This document shows positions 33,225 to 42,525 of a stretch of DNA of 64,000 nucleotides, piece after piece (positions within the stretch are counted from its first letter, which is position 1; every line of letters begins with the position of its first letter). The translations under genes were made by a program, and so were the position numbers. The notes under the pieces were generated by a model. The model saw only the letters and a program-made list of their open reading frames with translations. It was not told where the DNA came from and did not search any database. This DNA is from Polyangium jinanense (GTDB lineage: Bacteria; Myxococcota; Polyangia; Polyangiales; Polyangiaceae). The DNA lies in NCBI RefSeq assembly GCF_028435365.1, contig NZ_JAGTJJ010000021.1, positions 62,001 through 126,000 of the forward strand. Direction: 5' to 3'.

Positions 33225-36061
33225 GGCTCCCGGAAGGAGGAATCGTCCTTCAGTACCTTCGCAAAGAGCCCAGGGACGTGCAGGCGCTCCCCGCAGACCT
33301 CGAAGGGAAACCATTGGCGGCCCACGGTGCAGAGAGTGAGCCGGCGCAGGCTATTCGCCTCGGGACCGACGAAATCGACGTATCCGTCTTCCGTGAAAAC
33401 GACCGCAGCGTCGCGCCCCTCGGCGGCGCGGATCGTCAGAATGGGCTGTTCGCGATCGGTGCGCCACAGAGACAACGACCCGTCGGGAGATGCGCTCGCA
33501 AGGAAACGACCGTCCGGCGACATGGACATCTCGTAATGCCACGGCTTTCCGTGCACTGGGTGTTTCAGCGATCGCAGAAGCTTGCCAGAAGCCGCGTCGA
33601 GAAGACCGATCGCGCCCCTGTCGCCGAGTGACGACGTGACGATCGTGTTCCCATCCGGAGCGAGACTCGCCGTCATGAAGCTCGTTTTCGACCGCGGCGT
33701 CTGCTCGAACGTCGACTCGCCAGTATCCAGGTTCCAGCGGCGCAAGCCTCCATGGGTGGTCCACGACCAGAGCGCGTCGCTTCCAGCGAAGAAGAGGCGA
33801 GAGACGATTCCGCCTTTGGGGATATATATCTCGCGCGCGATTTTCCCGGTCGTGGCATCGAGTACGAGGACCGTGTCGTTGATCGCGCCGATCGCCACAC
33901 GCCTGCCGTCTTTGGAAAACGCGGTCGCAGTGAGGAGGGTTCCCCCTGGAAACGTCCATACGCTGGCCCCCGTCGACGCATCCCACAGGCGCGCGGTCTT
34001 GTCGTAAGAAGCCGTCAGGATGCGTTTTCCATCAGGCGAAAAGGCGACGCCGTCGATCCCCTCGCCGTGGCCGCGCAGCGTGCGGGTTTTCTGCCACGTG
34101 GCCGTATCCCACAGGTTCAGAAGTCCATCGTTTCCGGCTGTTGCAAGTGTCTTCCCATCCGGCGAGAACACCACTGCGGCGATCGTTTTCTGGTGCCCCG
34201 CGAGTCGTCGTGGTCCGTTCGTCGAGCCTAGATCCCACACGAGAACCACACCCTCGTCGAGCCCCTGGGCGAGGTACCTACCGTCCGGGGAGAAACGTGC
34301 CGCATACACGGCGCCAACGGGCCTCGAAATGGCTCTCGATTGTCCCGTGCGACGGTCGCGAAGCTCGAGGCCGTTGGCACCGGCTGTCAACAGGTGAAAC
34401 GGGTCCGTGAAAACGAAATCGGTTGTGTCCCTGGTGCGAAAATGAGCCTGCTCGGTGCACGTTTTTGCATCCAAGACCAGGAGGCTTCGATCTGCAGGCT
34501 TTCCCGAGAGGGTGGCCACCACCTCGTTGTCGGGGGAGAAAGCGATCGCACCATTTTCCTCATCAAGAAACCCGCCCCCGCATTCAGCGCGCTCCTTCCC
34601 CGTCCGAACGTCGAACAATCGAAGCGCAGTCGGCGCCACGGTTGAACCCAGCGGACCCACGAAGCAAGCTACGAGCGCGCCATCTGGGGAGATGGCGAGG
34701 GACGGCGTCCAGGGCACATCGAGGCTCTCTTTCGGCGTAACCTTGCGCAGAAGCCTCGCGCTCGCTGCATCATAGAGGCGTGTGGAGTGTTCATCCCCGA
34801 ATTGCCCTCCCTCGATCGCATGACGCACGGCGAGGGTTTTCCCGTCGGGCGAGAATATCATCGCTGAGACTGGCGTGCCGAATGTCGTGGATCCGAGTGC
34901 CTGGTCTCGCTCGATGTCGTACGTCGAGAGCCCGTAACCTCGTCCCTTGTATCCTGCGAAGGCGGCGCGCTTGCCGTCCGGCGAGATGGCGAAGCGAATG
35001 GGGGAAACGCCACCTCCTTTCGTCCCCTGCATTGGCACGACGCGAATGAGCTGCGCCGTCTCGACATCGTAACCGAGTGCGGTCGTGGGAGCGAACGAGC
35101 TTCTATCGAGGAGATAGAGCCGCGAGCCCGCATCGGACAGCACCGGCCTTTCGTGGGGAATCCACGCCTGCCCGATCCTCGCCCCGAAGCCCTTGTCGAG
35201 GTCGAGAACGCTCACGTCCCCGTCACTCGATTGCACCGCGACGACGGGGCGCGATCCTGGCACGGAGGCCAGGTGTTCCACATTGAGGCTCGGCGGTACG
35301 AGCCCGGGAGCAGACCACCGATCATACGGCTTCGGCGAACTCGCCTCCTCGGCCACGGCGGCGCGTGTCGCCTCGTCGAGCGCCCGATCGAAGAGCCTCC
35401 GCGCCTCGACACGATCGCCCTTCGCGTGCGCCGCGCGCCCCGCAAGCGCGAGCGCTTCGGGAAGCGGCTCGGCCTCCGCCCATGCTTCCCTCGCGCGTGT
35501 CAGCGCTGCGTCGTAGTCCTTCCGAACCCACGCTTGCGCAGCCTCCTCGAATACCTTCCGCGCCTTCTCGAGCGACGCCGCGGACCGCGCTCGGGTCGTC
35601 TTCCCCTGCGCCTCGCGCGCCGCCTTCTGCGCGCCCTCGGCGGCCCCCGCGGTCGACAGGACCGTGGATACGAGCTTTTTTTGCTCGTCGATTGCCCCGA
35701 GCTCGCCCAGCACCGCGAGCTGTGCCTCCCAGGTCTCGCCAGCCTTCGCGGGGCAGAGCTCCGCGGCAAGGGCGAGCGCGCGCCGCGAACGCTCGAGCTT
35801 CCCCTCCGCACGAAGGCCCGGGACCCGCGCAACAAGATCGGCCGCTTGCTCGCAAGGGGGCTTTGGGGCAGGGACCAACGCGGATGCGACCGCCGGAGAG
35901 GCCGGCGTGTCCGTCGTCGGGCTGGTGGCACTGCCTTGCAGGGTGTGCGGAGGAGGAGGAGGAAGCGGCGTCCCGCTGCCGCATGCAACGCCGAGGAGCG
36001 CTGCGGCGAGTGAACTTGCGCAAAAAGAGCGCGATGCGTTCATGGTTCGTCGTGTACGCAT
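33221..36061 (-). CDS. WD40-repeat lipoprotein with helical N-terminal region
   Basis: About 946 residues; start ATG 36061 is chosen among GTG 36070, ATG 36061 and ATG 36043, none with a strong ribosome site. The signal ends AALLGVACGSG (lipobox GVAC). Residues 55-240 are helical and TPR-like (ARVPGLRAEGKLERSRRALA). Two sets of WD40 blades follow, the later set classic: IAAVVFSPDGKTLATAGNDG, DGVAFSPDGKRILTASYDKT, ARLWDASTGASVWTFPGG. It probably makes two propellers. It lies between the possible amidase gene and the second propeller lipoprotein and could be an envelope receptor or immunity-like partner. Function is inferred from context only. Confidence 0.75.
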   Translation of the reverse strand: MRTRRTMNASRSFCASSLAAALLGVACGSGTPLPPPPPHTLQGSATSPTTDTPASPAVASALVPAPKPPCEQAADLVARVPGLRAEGKLERSRRALALAAELCPAKAGETWEAQLAVLGELGAIDEQKKLVSTVLSTAGAAEGAQKAAREAQGKTTRARSAASLEKARKVFEEAAQAWVRKDYDAALTRAREAWAEAEPLPEALALAGRAAHAKGDRVEARRLFDRALDEATRAAVAEEASSPKPYDRWSAPGLVPPSLNVEHLASVPGSRPVVAVQSSDGDVSVLDLDKGFGARIGQAWIPHERPVLSDAGSRLYLLDRSSFAPTTALGYDVETAQLIRVVPMQGTKGGGVSPIRFAISPDGKRAAFAGYKGRGYGLSTYDIERDQALGSTTFGTPVSAMIFSPDGKTLAVRHAIEGGQFGDEHSTRLYDAASARLLRKVTPKESLDVPWTPSLAISPDGALVACFVGPLGSTVAPTALRLFDVRTGKERAECGGGFLDEENGAIAFSPDNEVVATLSGKPADRSLLVLDAKTCTEQAHFRTRDTTDFVFTDPFHLLTAGANGLELRDRRTGQSRAISRPVGAVYAARFSPDGRYLAQGLDEGVVLVWDLGSTNGPRRLAGHQKTIAAVVFSPDGKTLATAGNDGLLNLWDTATWQKTRTLRGHGEGIDGVAFSPDGKRILTASYDKTARLWDASTGASVWTFPGGTLLTATAFSKDGRRVAIGAINDTVLVLDATTGKIAREIYIPKGGIVSRLFFAGSDALWSWTTHGGLRRWNLDTGESTFEQTPRSKTSFMTASLAPDGNTIVTSSLGDRGAIGLLDAASGKLLRSLKHPVHGKPWHYEMSMSPDGRFLASASPDGSLSLWRTDREQPILTIRAAEGRDAAVVFTEDGYVDFVGPEANSLRRLTLCTVGRQWFPFEVCGERLHVPGLFAKVLKDDSSFREP

Positions 36062-36066
36062 GAGTA

Positions 36067-37683
36067 TCACATGAGCGGAAGCATGCCGGGCTTGCCGGCG
36101 ACCACGGTCTCCTCGGGCAGTGGGGACCGCGGGGGACCGCTGAAATACGAGCTCATCGCCGTGAGGTCCGCAATCTGCGGGTTGTCCTTGTTGCTAGGAT
36201 CCGCGCACGTGTACTGCTCGTCGACGGTCATCTTGCGCCAGCGCGCCCAGAAGGTTTGCTTGGGCGCGTCCGCGAACTTTAGGTCCTGCAGCTCCTTGGG
36301 AAACTTCGATGCGCCCGAGATAGGCACCCCGTTCCACTCGTTTTTCTTGCCGTCGATCTTGCGTCGTTCGAACACGGGCCCCGCGTCGGCACCGTCGATC
36401 ATCGGCGTCGAGCCCATGATATGCGTCGGCTCGAGCAGCGTTTCGAGGCCCTTGTCCCGCAGCTCCGCTGTGAGCAGCTCCCGCACGGGCTTCCCTCGTG
36501 CGCCCGCCGCAACAAGCGCGCGCGTGAATTCGGCGACCCGCGGTATACTGAGGACCCAATACACGCGGACGTCCTTTGCGGGCAGATTTCGGACGGACCA
36601 GATGTAGCGGCAGAGCGAGAATCCCTTGCCACCGTGATCCATGGGCAAAACGCGACTGATGAACCGGACGGTGCGCGAGGCGTCCACGACCACAAGCTGC
36701 GCGAGGCTGAGAGGGCGCGCCGTCGCGAGGAACTTCACCTGCTCCTCCGAGGGCTCGGATGGAGGCAAAATTCCGACCCCCACGAGAATACGGCTCAGGG
36801 CAGTCATCGCCCCCTTCGTACCCCCGTGATCCGCCGTGCCTTGCTCGTTCTTGCCATCTCCGAGCGGCCCGGTGTCGATCCCCTGGAACTTCGGCGGATC
36901 ATTGTCCGGATAAATGCGGAGCACGGAGGCGATGTGCGCCTGTCCGGCCTGGCTTCCCGATTCAGGCCCCAGCGAATTGAAGGCGAATACGCTTCCAGGC
37001 GTCAGCGTCAACGTATCGAAGAGGTATTTGACGCTGCGATAGCTGCCAGTTTCGGTCTTCTCACCGGTGCTCGCGACGTACCACCGCTTTTCCTCACCAG
37101 GCTTCGACTTGAAGATGGGAAGCCCGCCGGTACCGCCTCCCGCTGTCATTCCCCTCTTGCCCAGCTCCGTATGCGAAATGCCGCGTGACATCGCGCAGAG
37201 TGTCGTCAGGTGCTGGCATGCGAGGACGATCGGATACGCTGGATCGCTCTCGTCCTTGTCGAGGCGGCGCATGATGTCCATGTCGTCCTTGCCGCCGTCG
37301 GAGCCTTTCGTTCCATAGCAGCCGGCCGTTCCGCCGTAAGCCGCGTACACGACGAGCTCGGAGAAGATACGGGCCCACTTCTCCTCGTTCGAAGAGGAGA
37401 GCTCGCCCTGGTAGCCGTACTCGGAAGCCCACGCTTCATCGAGCCCCATCTCCAGGCGCTCGCGAAGGTGGTCCATGAGGAGCTGGACGTTCTCTCCGAA
37501 CTTCGCGGGGTCACTGAGATCGGCGACGCGGTTCGCACGCTCTACCGAAGTCTTGTAGCGCTCCTCCGTGCCAACTGGCGCACGCTTTACGGCCACCGAT
37601 AGCTGCGGGACCGGCGCATCCTTGTCGGAGACATGGGCCGGCTTGGAGAGGTCGACGTCTTGCTGGTTGTTGGGCTTTGCCAT
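36067..37683 (-). CDS. Possible cysteine-amidase T6SS effector
   Basis: A 538-residue protein from ATG 37683, 18 bp after the vgrG stop, with no signal peptide. Residues 145-260 resemble the papain/NlpC-P60 layout used by cell-wall amidase effectors. A helix starting ACQHLTTLCAMSRGI has Cys156, and a strand pair after PGSVFAFNSLG is followed by GQAHIASVLRI with His250. A late segment VVDASRTVRFISRVLPMDHG and the C-terminal third are unrecognised. Position directly behind a VgrG with a peptidoglycan-binding tail fits an amidase cargo, but the match is short and the class is a hypothesis. A conventional immunity gene is not obvious nearby. Confidence 0.5.
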   Translation of the reverse strand: MAKPNNQQDVDLSKPAHVSDKDAPVPQLSVAVKRAPVGTEERYKTSVERANRVADLSDPAKFGENVQLLMDHLRERLEMGLDEAWASEYGYQGELSSSNEEKWARIFSELVVYAAYGGTAGCYGTKGSDGGKDDMDIMRRLDKDESDPAYPIVLACQHLTTLCAMSRGISHTELGKRGMTAGGGTGGLPIFKSKPGEEKRWYVASTGEKTETGSYRSVKYLFDTLTLTPGSVFAFNSLGPESGSQAGQAHIASVLRIYPDNDPPKFQGIDTGPLGDGKNEQGTADHGGTKGAMTALSRILVGVGILPPSEPSEEQVKFLATARPLSLAQLVVVDASRTVRFISRVLPMDHGGKGFSLCRYIWSVRNLPAKDVRVYWVLSIPRVAEFTRALVAAGARGKPVRELLTAELRDKGLETLLEPTHIMGSTPMIDGADAGPVFERRKIDGKKNEWNGVPISGASKFPKELQDLKFADAPKQTFWARWRKMTVDEQYTCADPSNKDNPQIADLTAMSSYFSGPPRSPLPEETVVAGKPGMLPLM

Positions 37684-37701
37684 CGGCGCACCTCCTCCCG
37701 C

Positions 37702-40542
37702 TCAAGAACCGTAGACGTCTTGAAGCGCGGCCACGGTCTTCGCGTCGAGCTCGCCGGTGGCCTCGAGCCGATGACTCTCAGCGTGATCCCGCTGGAAGGC
37801 CGCGAGTGCGCTCTGCACGTCGGCGTTCATCTCCTCGGTGGGTTTGCCGAAGTAGAACCCGAGGGCCCGCAGTCTTGCCTGCGCCCCTTGCGGCGTATCG
37901 GCCGGCGGGATCTCCGCCATCGAGAGCGTGTAGAGCCGCTGCCTTCCGGTTGGATACTCGTCAACCCACAGCTTGATCACGACCTGCTTCACGCCCTTCG
38001 GGAGCTTCTGCTGCACGACGCCATCCGCATCCGTCGTGCCCTCGTACTTCAGGCCCTCCGCCATCAAGTGATATTTCTTGTTCGCGTAGGGCTTCATGTA
38101 CCAATCGCTCAGCTTGCACGAGAGCGGCTGCGTTTCCTTGCGATTCTCGTCCTCGTCCCCTTCGGGCTCGCCCGCGTCGCAGTTGAGCAGCACCTTGTCG
38201 CCCTTGATGCTCGCCTCCTTGTCGAGCTCCACGGACGCGCCCTCCGAGTAGAGGCTGATCTTCTTCGCGACGAGCTCGACCTCGCTGTCGAGGCTCAACG
38301 TCGGCCCCTTGCCCGCGATCGTCGCCGACTGCGCCGCCTTCACGTCAATCGAGCTTCCGCGCAGCGTGATCCCGCCCGGCCCGATCTCGATCGCGCTCTG
38401 CCCGCACTCGATCACGAGCCCCCCCTCGGCGCGGAGCACGAGCCGCTCCGAGGCGCCGATCGAGGCCGACCCGAACACGTACGTGTCGCTCTGCGCCTCG
38501 CGCACACCATTGCCGATCACGACGCTGTGATCGCCATCGACCGAGAGCGAGTGGTTCATCACGACGTGCAGCGAAGCGTTCCCGCGCACCGTCGTGGTGT
38601 CGTCTCCGTCGATCGACGTCGTTCGGTTCTGCTTCACCGAGAGCCGCGCGTCGCCGTTCACCTGCACGCCCTGATCGCCGAGCACCGCGAGCGTGTCGTC
38701 GCGCCCGACCTGCGCGCTCCGGTTCCCCACAACGTTCTCGACACGATGACCGCGCACATCACTCGTCTGGTTGCGCTCGATCACCTCGTCGAAATCGCGC
38801 TGTGCGTGCACGTACACCTGCTCGCGTCCGACGCTGTCCTCGAAGCTCAGCTCGTTGAACCCTTCGTCGCGCGGCGTGCTGCGCGTGCGCACACCGCTCC
38901 GCGTCTTGTTCTGCGGCAGCATGAACGGCGGCGGGTGCGTCGCGTTGTACGTGCAGCCCGTGACGATCGGGCAGTCCTGATCGCCGCCGAGGAACGTCAC
39001 CATCACCTCCATCCCGATGCGCGGGATGAACTGGAACCCCCACGAAGCGCCAGACCACGTCTGCACGACGCGCAGCCAGCACGAGCTGTGCTCGTTGCGC
39101 TTGCCGTCCAGATCCCAGTGGAACTGCACTTTGATGCGCCCGTGCTCGTCGGTGTAGATCTCCTCGCCCTCGGGGCCGACGACGGTGGCCGATTCGAGCA
39201 CCTGCCGCAGCGCGCGGCGGGGGCGCTTCGGGCGGAAGACGACCGAGGCGGGGACACACTCGAAGCGGTTCTGATAGACCCGCGGCCCGGCATCGGTGCT
39301 CACCGTCGTGCTCGTGAGCTCGGGCGTGTGGCCCTCGTGTTCGACGCGCGTGGCGACGTACTCCTGGCTGAGCGAAGGGTTAGTTTCGGCGTCGAGGTGG
39401 AAGCGACGGCCCGGGGAGAGGTGCCGCACTGTGCTCGTGCCCTCGCCGTGCACGGCGTCGCGTCGGTGTTGCTCGAGCTCGACGCGGGCGCGCGTGGGGT
39501 TCACCTCGGGTTCGTCGTACTCGCCGCGATGTTCGTAGATGCGAAGATCACCGGCGACGGTCGTTGGCGTGTCGCCCGTGCGTAGATCCACGGAAACCTT
39601 CACGCCGACGCGCGGATTGGCACTCGCGGAGGTGCTGAGGCTGATGCCGTTCGCAGAGGCTTTCGCTTCGGATCGCAGATCAAGCAGCGGGCGGCGGAAG
39701 TCATAGTCCCGCAAGAGCGTGGAGCTCGGGCGCACCTTGCGGCGCAGCGAAAAGCTCGTGACCACGTCCTCGGGGGTGTTCGTCCCCGAGAGGTCGCGTA
39801 ACGGGAGATGCGGGCTCGGGGTGGTGGTTGCGGACGCGTACATCGACACGTTGCCGCTCGTCGAGGCGGATGCGTTGATCTCCGCGCCAAATAAGGCTCC
39901 GCTGGGAAGAGCGACGTACGCTTCCGCGCTGTCGCCGAACACGACCGTCTCCGCGTGGTCGAGCGCCGTGGCGATCACGCCGCTGGCCGCGCCGGGGACG
40001 AAGTTCTCCAGGAGGCCCGAGGGCTGCTCGAACGTGTAGAACATCCCTTCCTCAGCGATGAGCCGCTGGATGAACACGTAGTCGGACTCCTGGTACTGCA
40101 CGCAGTAGGTGCGCGCCGGGTACGAGCGCGAGAGCTTGAAGGCTGCGCGGACGCCGGCCTGCTCGAGCACGGCGCCGATGATCTCGGGCACGGTGCGGTG
40201 CTGGAAGATGCGGCTCGTGACGCGGTGCTTGAGGAGCCACAGGCGCGGGACGAGGCGGATGCGAAGGGCGTGGCGGTCGCGAGCCTTGGTGGTGGCCTCG
40301 GGGGAGATGCTGGCGACGACGCCGTGGACGACGCGGGGGTTCTGGTCGTGGACGCGGATGACGAGGGTCGCGGGTTGGCCGAGGAGCGAGGTTTCGAGGA
40401 GATCGAAGGGGGGCGGGGCGGTGACGAGGAGGTCGAAGGAGAAGGGTTTGGAGAGGGCTTCCCGGCCGCGGAAGGAGATGACGGCAAGGGAGAGCGCGCC
40501 GAGGGGGCCGAGGTGGAGTTCGAAGAGGGAGGGGGTAGGCAT
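37702..40542 (-). CDS. vgrG: T6SS spike protein VgrG with peptidoglycan-binding C-terminus
   Basis: A 946-residue protein. Residues 1-560 are the VgrG core: FSFDLLVTAPPPFDLLETSL, the segment TYCVQYQESDYVFIQRLIAE with EEGMFYTFE, and the OB-fold and gp5-like part HGRIKVQFHWDLDGKRNEHS, SCWLRVVQTWSGASWGFQFI. Then come the beta-helix needle repeats (DVRGHRVENVVGNRSAQVGR and similar). After about residue 780 there is an extension with a beta-sandwich-like portion and a final 60-residue peptidoglycan-binding-1-like domain (QARLRALGFYFGKPTEEMNA, VQSALAAFQRDH). It heads island A and would deliver the downstream cargo on the T6SS tip. No sheath or membrane-complex genes are in the window. Confidence 0.92.
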   Translation of the reverse strand: MPTPSLFELHLGPLGALSLAVISFRGREALSKPFSFDLLVTAPPPFDLLETSLLGQPATLVIRVHDQNPRVVHGVVASISPEATTKARDRHALRIRLVPRLWLLKHRVTSRIFQHRTVPEIIGAVLEQAGVRAAFKLSRSYPARTYCVQYQESDYVFIQRLIAEEGMFYTFEQPSGLLENFVPGAASGVIATALDHAETVVFGDSAEAYVALPSGALFGAEINASASTSGNVSMYASATTTPSPHLPLRDLSGTNTPEDVVTSFSLRRKVRPSSTLLRDYDFRRPLLDLRSEAKASANGISLSTSASANPRVGVKVSVDLRTGDTPTTVAGDLRIYEHRGEYDEPEVNPTRARVELEQHRRDAVHGEGTSTVRHLSPGRRFHLDAETNPSLSQEYVATRVEHEGHTPELTSTTVSTDAGPRVYQNRFECVPASVVFRPKRPRRALRQVLESATVVGPEGEEIYTDEHGRIKVQFHWDLDGKRNEHSSCWLRVVQTWSGASWGFQFIPRIGMEVMVTFLGGDQDCPIVTGCTYNATHPPPFMLPQNKTRSGVRTRSTPRDEGFNELSFEDSVGREQVYVHAQRDFDEVIERNQTSDVRGHRVENVVGNRSAQVGRDDTLAVLGDQGVQVNGDARLSVKQNRTTSIDGDDTTTVRGNASLHVVMNHSLSVDGDHSVVIGNGVREAQSDTYVFGSASIGASERLVLRAEGGLVIECGQSAIEIGPGGITLRGSSIDVKAAQSATIAGKGPTLSLDSEVELVAKKISLYSEGASVELDKEASIKGDKVLLNCDAGEPEGDEDENRKETQPLSCKLSDWYMKPYANKKYHLMAEGLKYEGTTDADGVVQQKLPKGVKQVVIKLWVDEYPTGRQRLYTLSMAEIPPADTPQGAQARLRALGFYFGKPTEEMNADVQSALAAFQRDHAESHRLEATGELDAKTVAALQDVYGS

Positions 40543-40756
40543 GGGAAGCGGGCTCCTGCTCGGGCGCTACGGCGCCTGCGGTCTTTGTGTATCCCGGTCT
40601 GGCGCAGAATTCATAGGCGGAAGCAGGATTACGAGGTTCGGCGGAGATGCTAACTCCACGGGTTGCCAAGACGCCGGACAGCGTCGGCGTGGGCTTGCAA
40701 ACCGAACCCGTCAGTGAGATCCTGACAAGGTTACCGCCTTCGTAGGAGACCCGCCG

Positions 40757-41416
40757 ATGGCATGTTCGAAATGCGGCCAGGGTGGTCATAACGTCCAGAC
40801 GTGCACGCGCGTGCGCCGGTGTGGTCTCTGTAATGGAAGGGGACACGATCGGCGCAACTGCCCCGAACTTCGTACGCCAACCGATGTTGGCATTGCCGAG
40901 GAGCCTTGCTCTCGTGAACGGCTCGTCCAGTTGTGCTCTGGGCAGGACGCACTGCTCGCTCACCTCTATTGGACCGAACGAGTGAAGTATTTCGAGGACA
41001 ACAGGGACAAATATAGAAATGGTGGTAGTTGGAGCTTTACCGCGACACCCGGCCACGGAGTGCACCGCCCACTCCGTCCAACTATCAACTTCTTCGTAGC
41101 CGACACGATTTTTGCCGCCTCGCACGAGGAGGCCGCCAAGGCTCGAGGGCTGAAACACGGGATCTTGATCCGTCGTTCTGCGATCGAACGGGTTGCGGAC
41201 GGCGACGAATTTCAGCTTGCAGATGTGAAGGTTGGCCATCCCCTCTCCTATGGTCAGACTGATCCTCGCGAATACTGGAGGTTTGACCTTGGCAATCATC
41301 GTTTCGCTTCGGTAGCTGCACTCCGGTATGCAACGGTCGTCCGACTCGCGACCCCAGAGGGCGACCTGCGCCGCGAAGTTTCTATCCCTCGAGATGCCAT
41401 CGTTGCGTGGTGGTAA
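40757..41416 (+). CDS. Protein with two CCHC zinc knuckles
   Basis: This 219-residue protein starts at ATG 40757, nine bases after AGGAG. Its first 36 residues hold two perfect CX2CX4HX4C zinc knuckles: CSKCGQGGHNVQTC and CGLCNGRGHDRRNC. Knuckles of this kind bind single-stranded RNA or DNA in retroviral Gag and eukaryotic proteins and are uncommon in bacteria. The rest (residues 60-219) is an unrecognised alpha/beta domain with TINFFVADTIFAASHEEAAK and RYATVVRLATPEGDLRREVS. It is divergent from the VgrG gene across 214 bp and stands alone. A nucleic-acid-binding role is inferred. Confidence 0.7.
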   Translation: MACSKCGQGGHNVQTCTRVRRCGLCNGRGHDRRNCPELRTPTDVGIAEEPCSRERLVQLCSGQDALLAHLYWTERVKYFEDNRDKYRNGGSWSFTATPGHGVHRPLRPTINFFVADTIFAASHEEAAKARGLKHGILIRRSAIERVADGDEFQLADVKVGHPLSYGQTDPREYWRFDLGNHRFASVAALRYATVVRLATPEGDLRREVSIPRDAIVAWW

Positions 41417-41532
41417 TCGCTGCCGGCCGGTTCCGGTCTTGAAGGGCCACGGACAGGTCCAGCGGTCGCCCCATGTTGTCCCCAACCTGACGCTCCTGTA
41501 CACTCTCCCTGCAACCCGGAAGGTCCAGACGG

Positions 41533-42501
41533 ATGCACACGCGAGCCAAGCTTGCGGCCTTGGGGGTGGTCTGCGCCGCGGCAGCGTTCGCAACACCAGC
41601 TCGGGCCGAACCCACCGCAGCCGACAAGGCGACCGCCGACGCCTTGTTCACCGAAGCCCGCCAGCTCCTCGACGCGGGCCGCGCACCTGAAGCCTGCCCC
41701 AAGCTCGAAGAGAGCCAGCGCCTCGACCCCGCCGTCGGCACCGCCCTGAACCTCGCGGACTGCTACGAGCGCACCAACCGCACCGCGAGCGCCTACATCA
41801 CCTTCGAGGACGCCGCAGCCCTCGCGCGCCGCACAGGTGACACCACCCGCGCCGAGGAAGCTGAACGCCGCGCCCAGGCCCTCCAGCCCAAGCTCGTGCG
41901 CCTCGCCGTGAACGTTCCCGACCCGAACCGGATCCCGGGCCTCACGATCCTGCGGGACGGCCAGCCGCTCCCGCAGGCTCAGTGGGGAACGTCGGTCCCG
42001 GTCGATCCCGGCGAGCACGTAGTCGAGGCGAAGGCGCCGGATCGCACGCCCTGGAAGAAGACCGTGCAGATCACGACGCCGGGAACCGTCGAGCAGCTCG
42101 CCGTGCCGCTTCTCAGCGAAGTCGAGCTCCCGCCGCCTCCTGGACAAACGGCTCAGCGGGTCGCCGGCATCGTCGTCGGCAGTGTGGGGCTCGCGGGGCT
42201 CGCCGTGGCCGGAGGGCTTTCCATTGCAGCGGTGACGACGGACAAGGAATCGAAGCAGTATTGTCCCGAGGACCCGAACAAGTGTTACCCGAAAGGCGTG
42301 GCCCTTCGGAACGAAGCCATCACGTACGCCGATACCGCGACGGTCGTGGTGATCGCGTCAGGCGTCGTCGTCGCCACGGGCGTCACGCTGTTCCTCCTCG
42401 CGGGAGCGCCGAAGTCGCCGAACAAAACCGCCCGTACGTGGGTCCTCGTGCCCCACGCTTCCCCGCAAGGCGCGGGCCTCGTGCTCGGTGGTGTCTTCTA
42501 A
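41533..42501 (+). CDS. Secreted TPR-like protein, kinase-operon partner
   Basis: A 322-residue protein with signal MHTRAKLAALGVVCAAAAFATPARA. Residues 28-125 are TPR-like (ATADALFTEARQLLDAGRAP, LNLADCYERTNRTASAYITF). A PEGA-like beta region follows (GLTILRDGQPLPQAQWGTSV, PVDPGEHVVEAKAP), then two predicted membrane helices flanking a Cys-containing loop (YCPEDPNKCYPKG). This gene type regularly precedes Ser/Thr kinase genes in myxobacteria, as it does here, 24 bp upstream. It may be an envelope sensor component. Confidence 0.8.
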   Translation: MHTRAKLAALGVVCAAAAFATPARAEPTAADKATADALFTEARQLLDAGRAPEACPKLEESQRLDPAVGTALNLADCYERTNRTASAYITFEDAAALARRTGDTTRAEEAERRAQALQPKLVRLAVNVPDPNRIPGLTILRDGQPLPQAQWGTSVPVDPGEHVVEAKAPDRTPWKKTVQITTPGTVEQLAVPLLSEVELPPPPGQTAQRVAGIVVGSVGLAGLAVAGGLSIAAVTTDKESKQYCPEDPNKCYPKGVALRNEAITYADTATVVVIASGVVVATGVTLFLLAGAPKSPNKTARTWVLVPHASPQGAGLVLGGVF

Positions 42502-42525
42502 CGAACCCTGCCCTCCGGAGCCCGC

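Noticed and set aside
37633..39585. 650-codon forward open frame opposite vgrG
   Set aside because: High-GC antisense shadow of an obvious VgrG. The product is His/Arg/Val-rich low-complexity sequence.
27513..40542. A complete type VI secretion cluster
   Set aside because: Only VgrG, PAAR-like and cargo-type genes are visible. No sheath, baseplate, ClpV or membrane-complex genes occur in the window.
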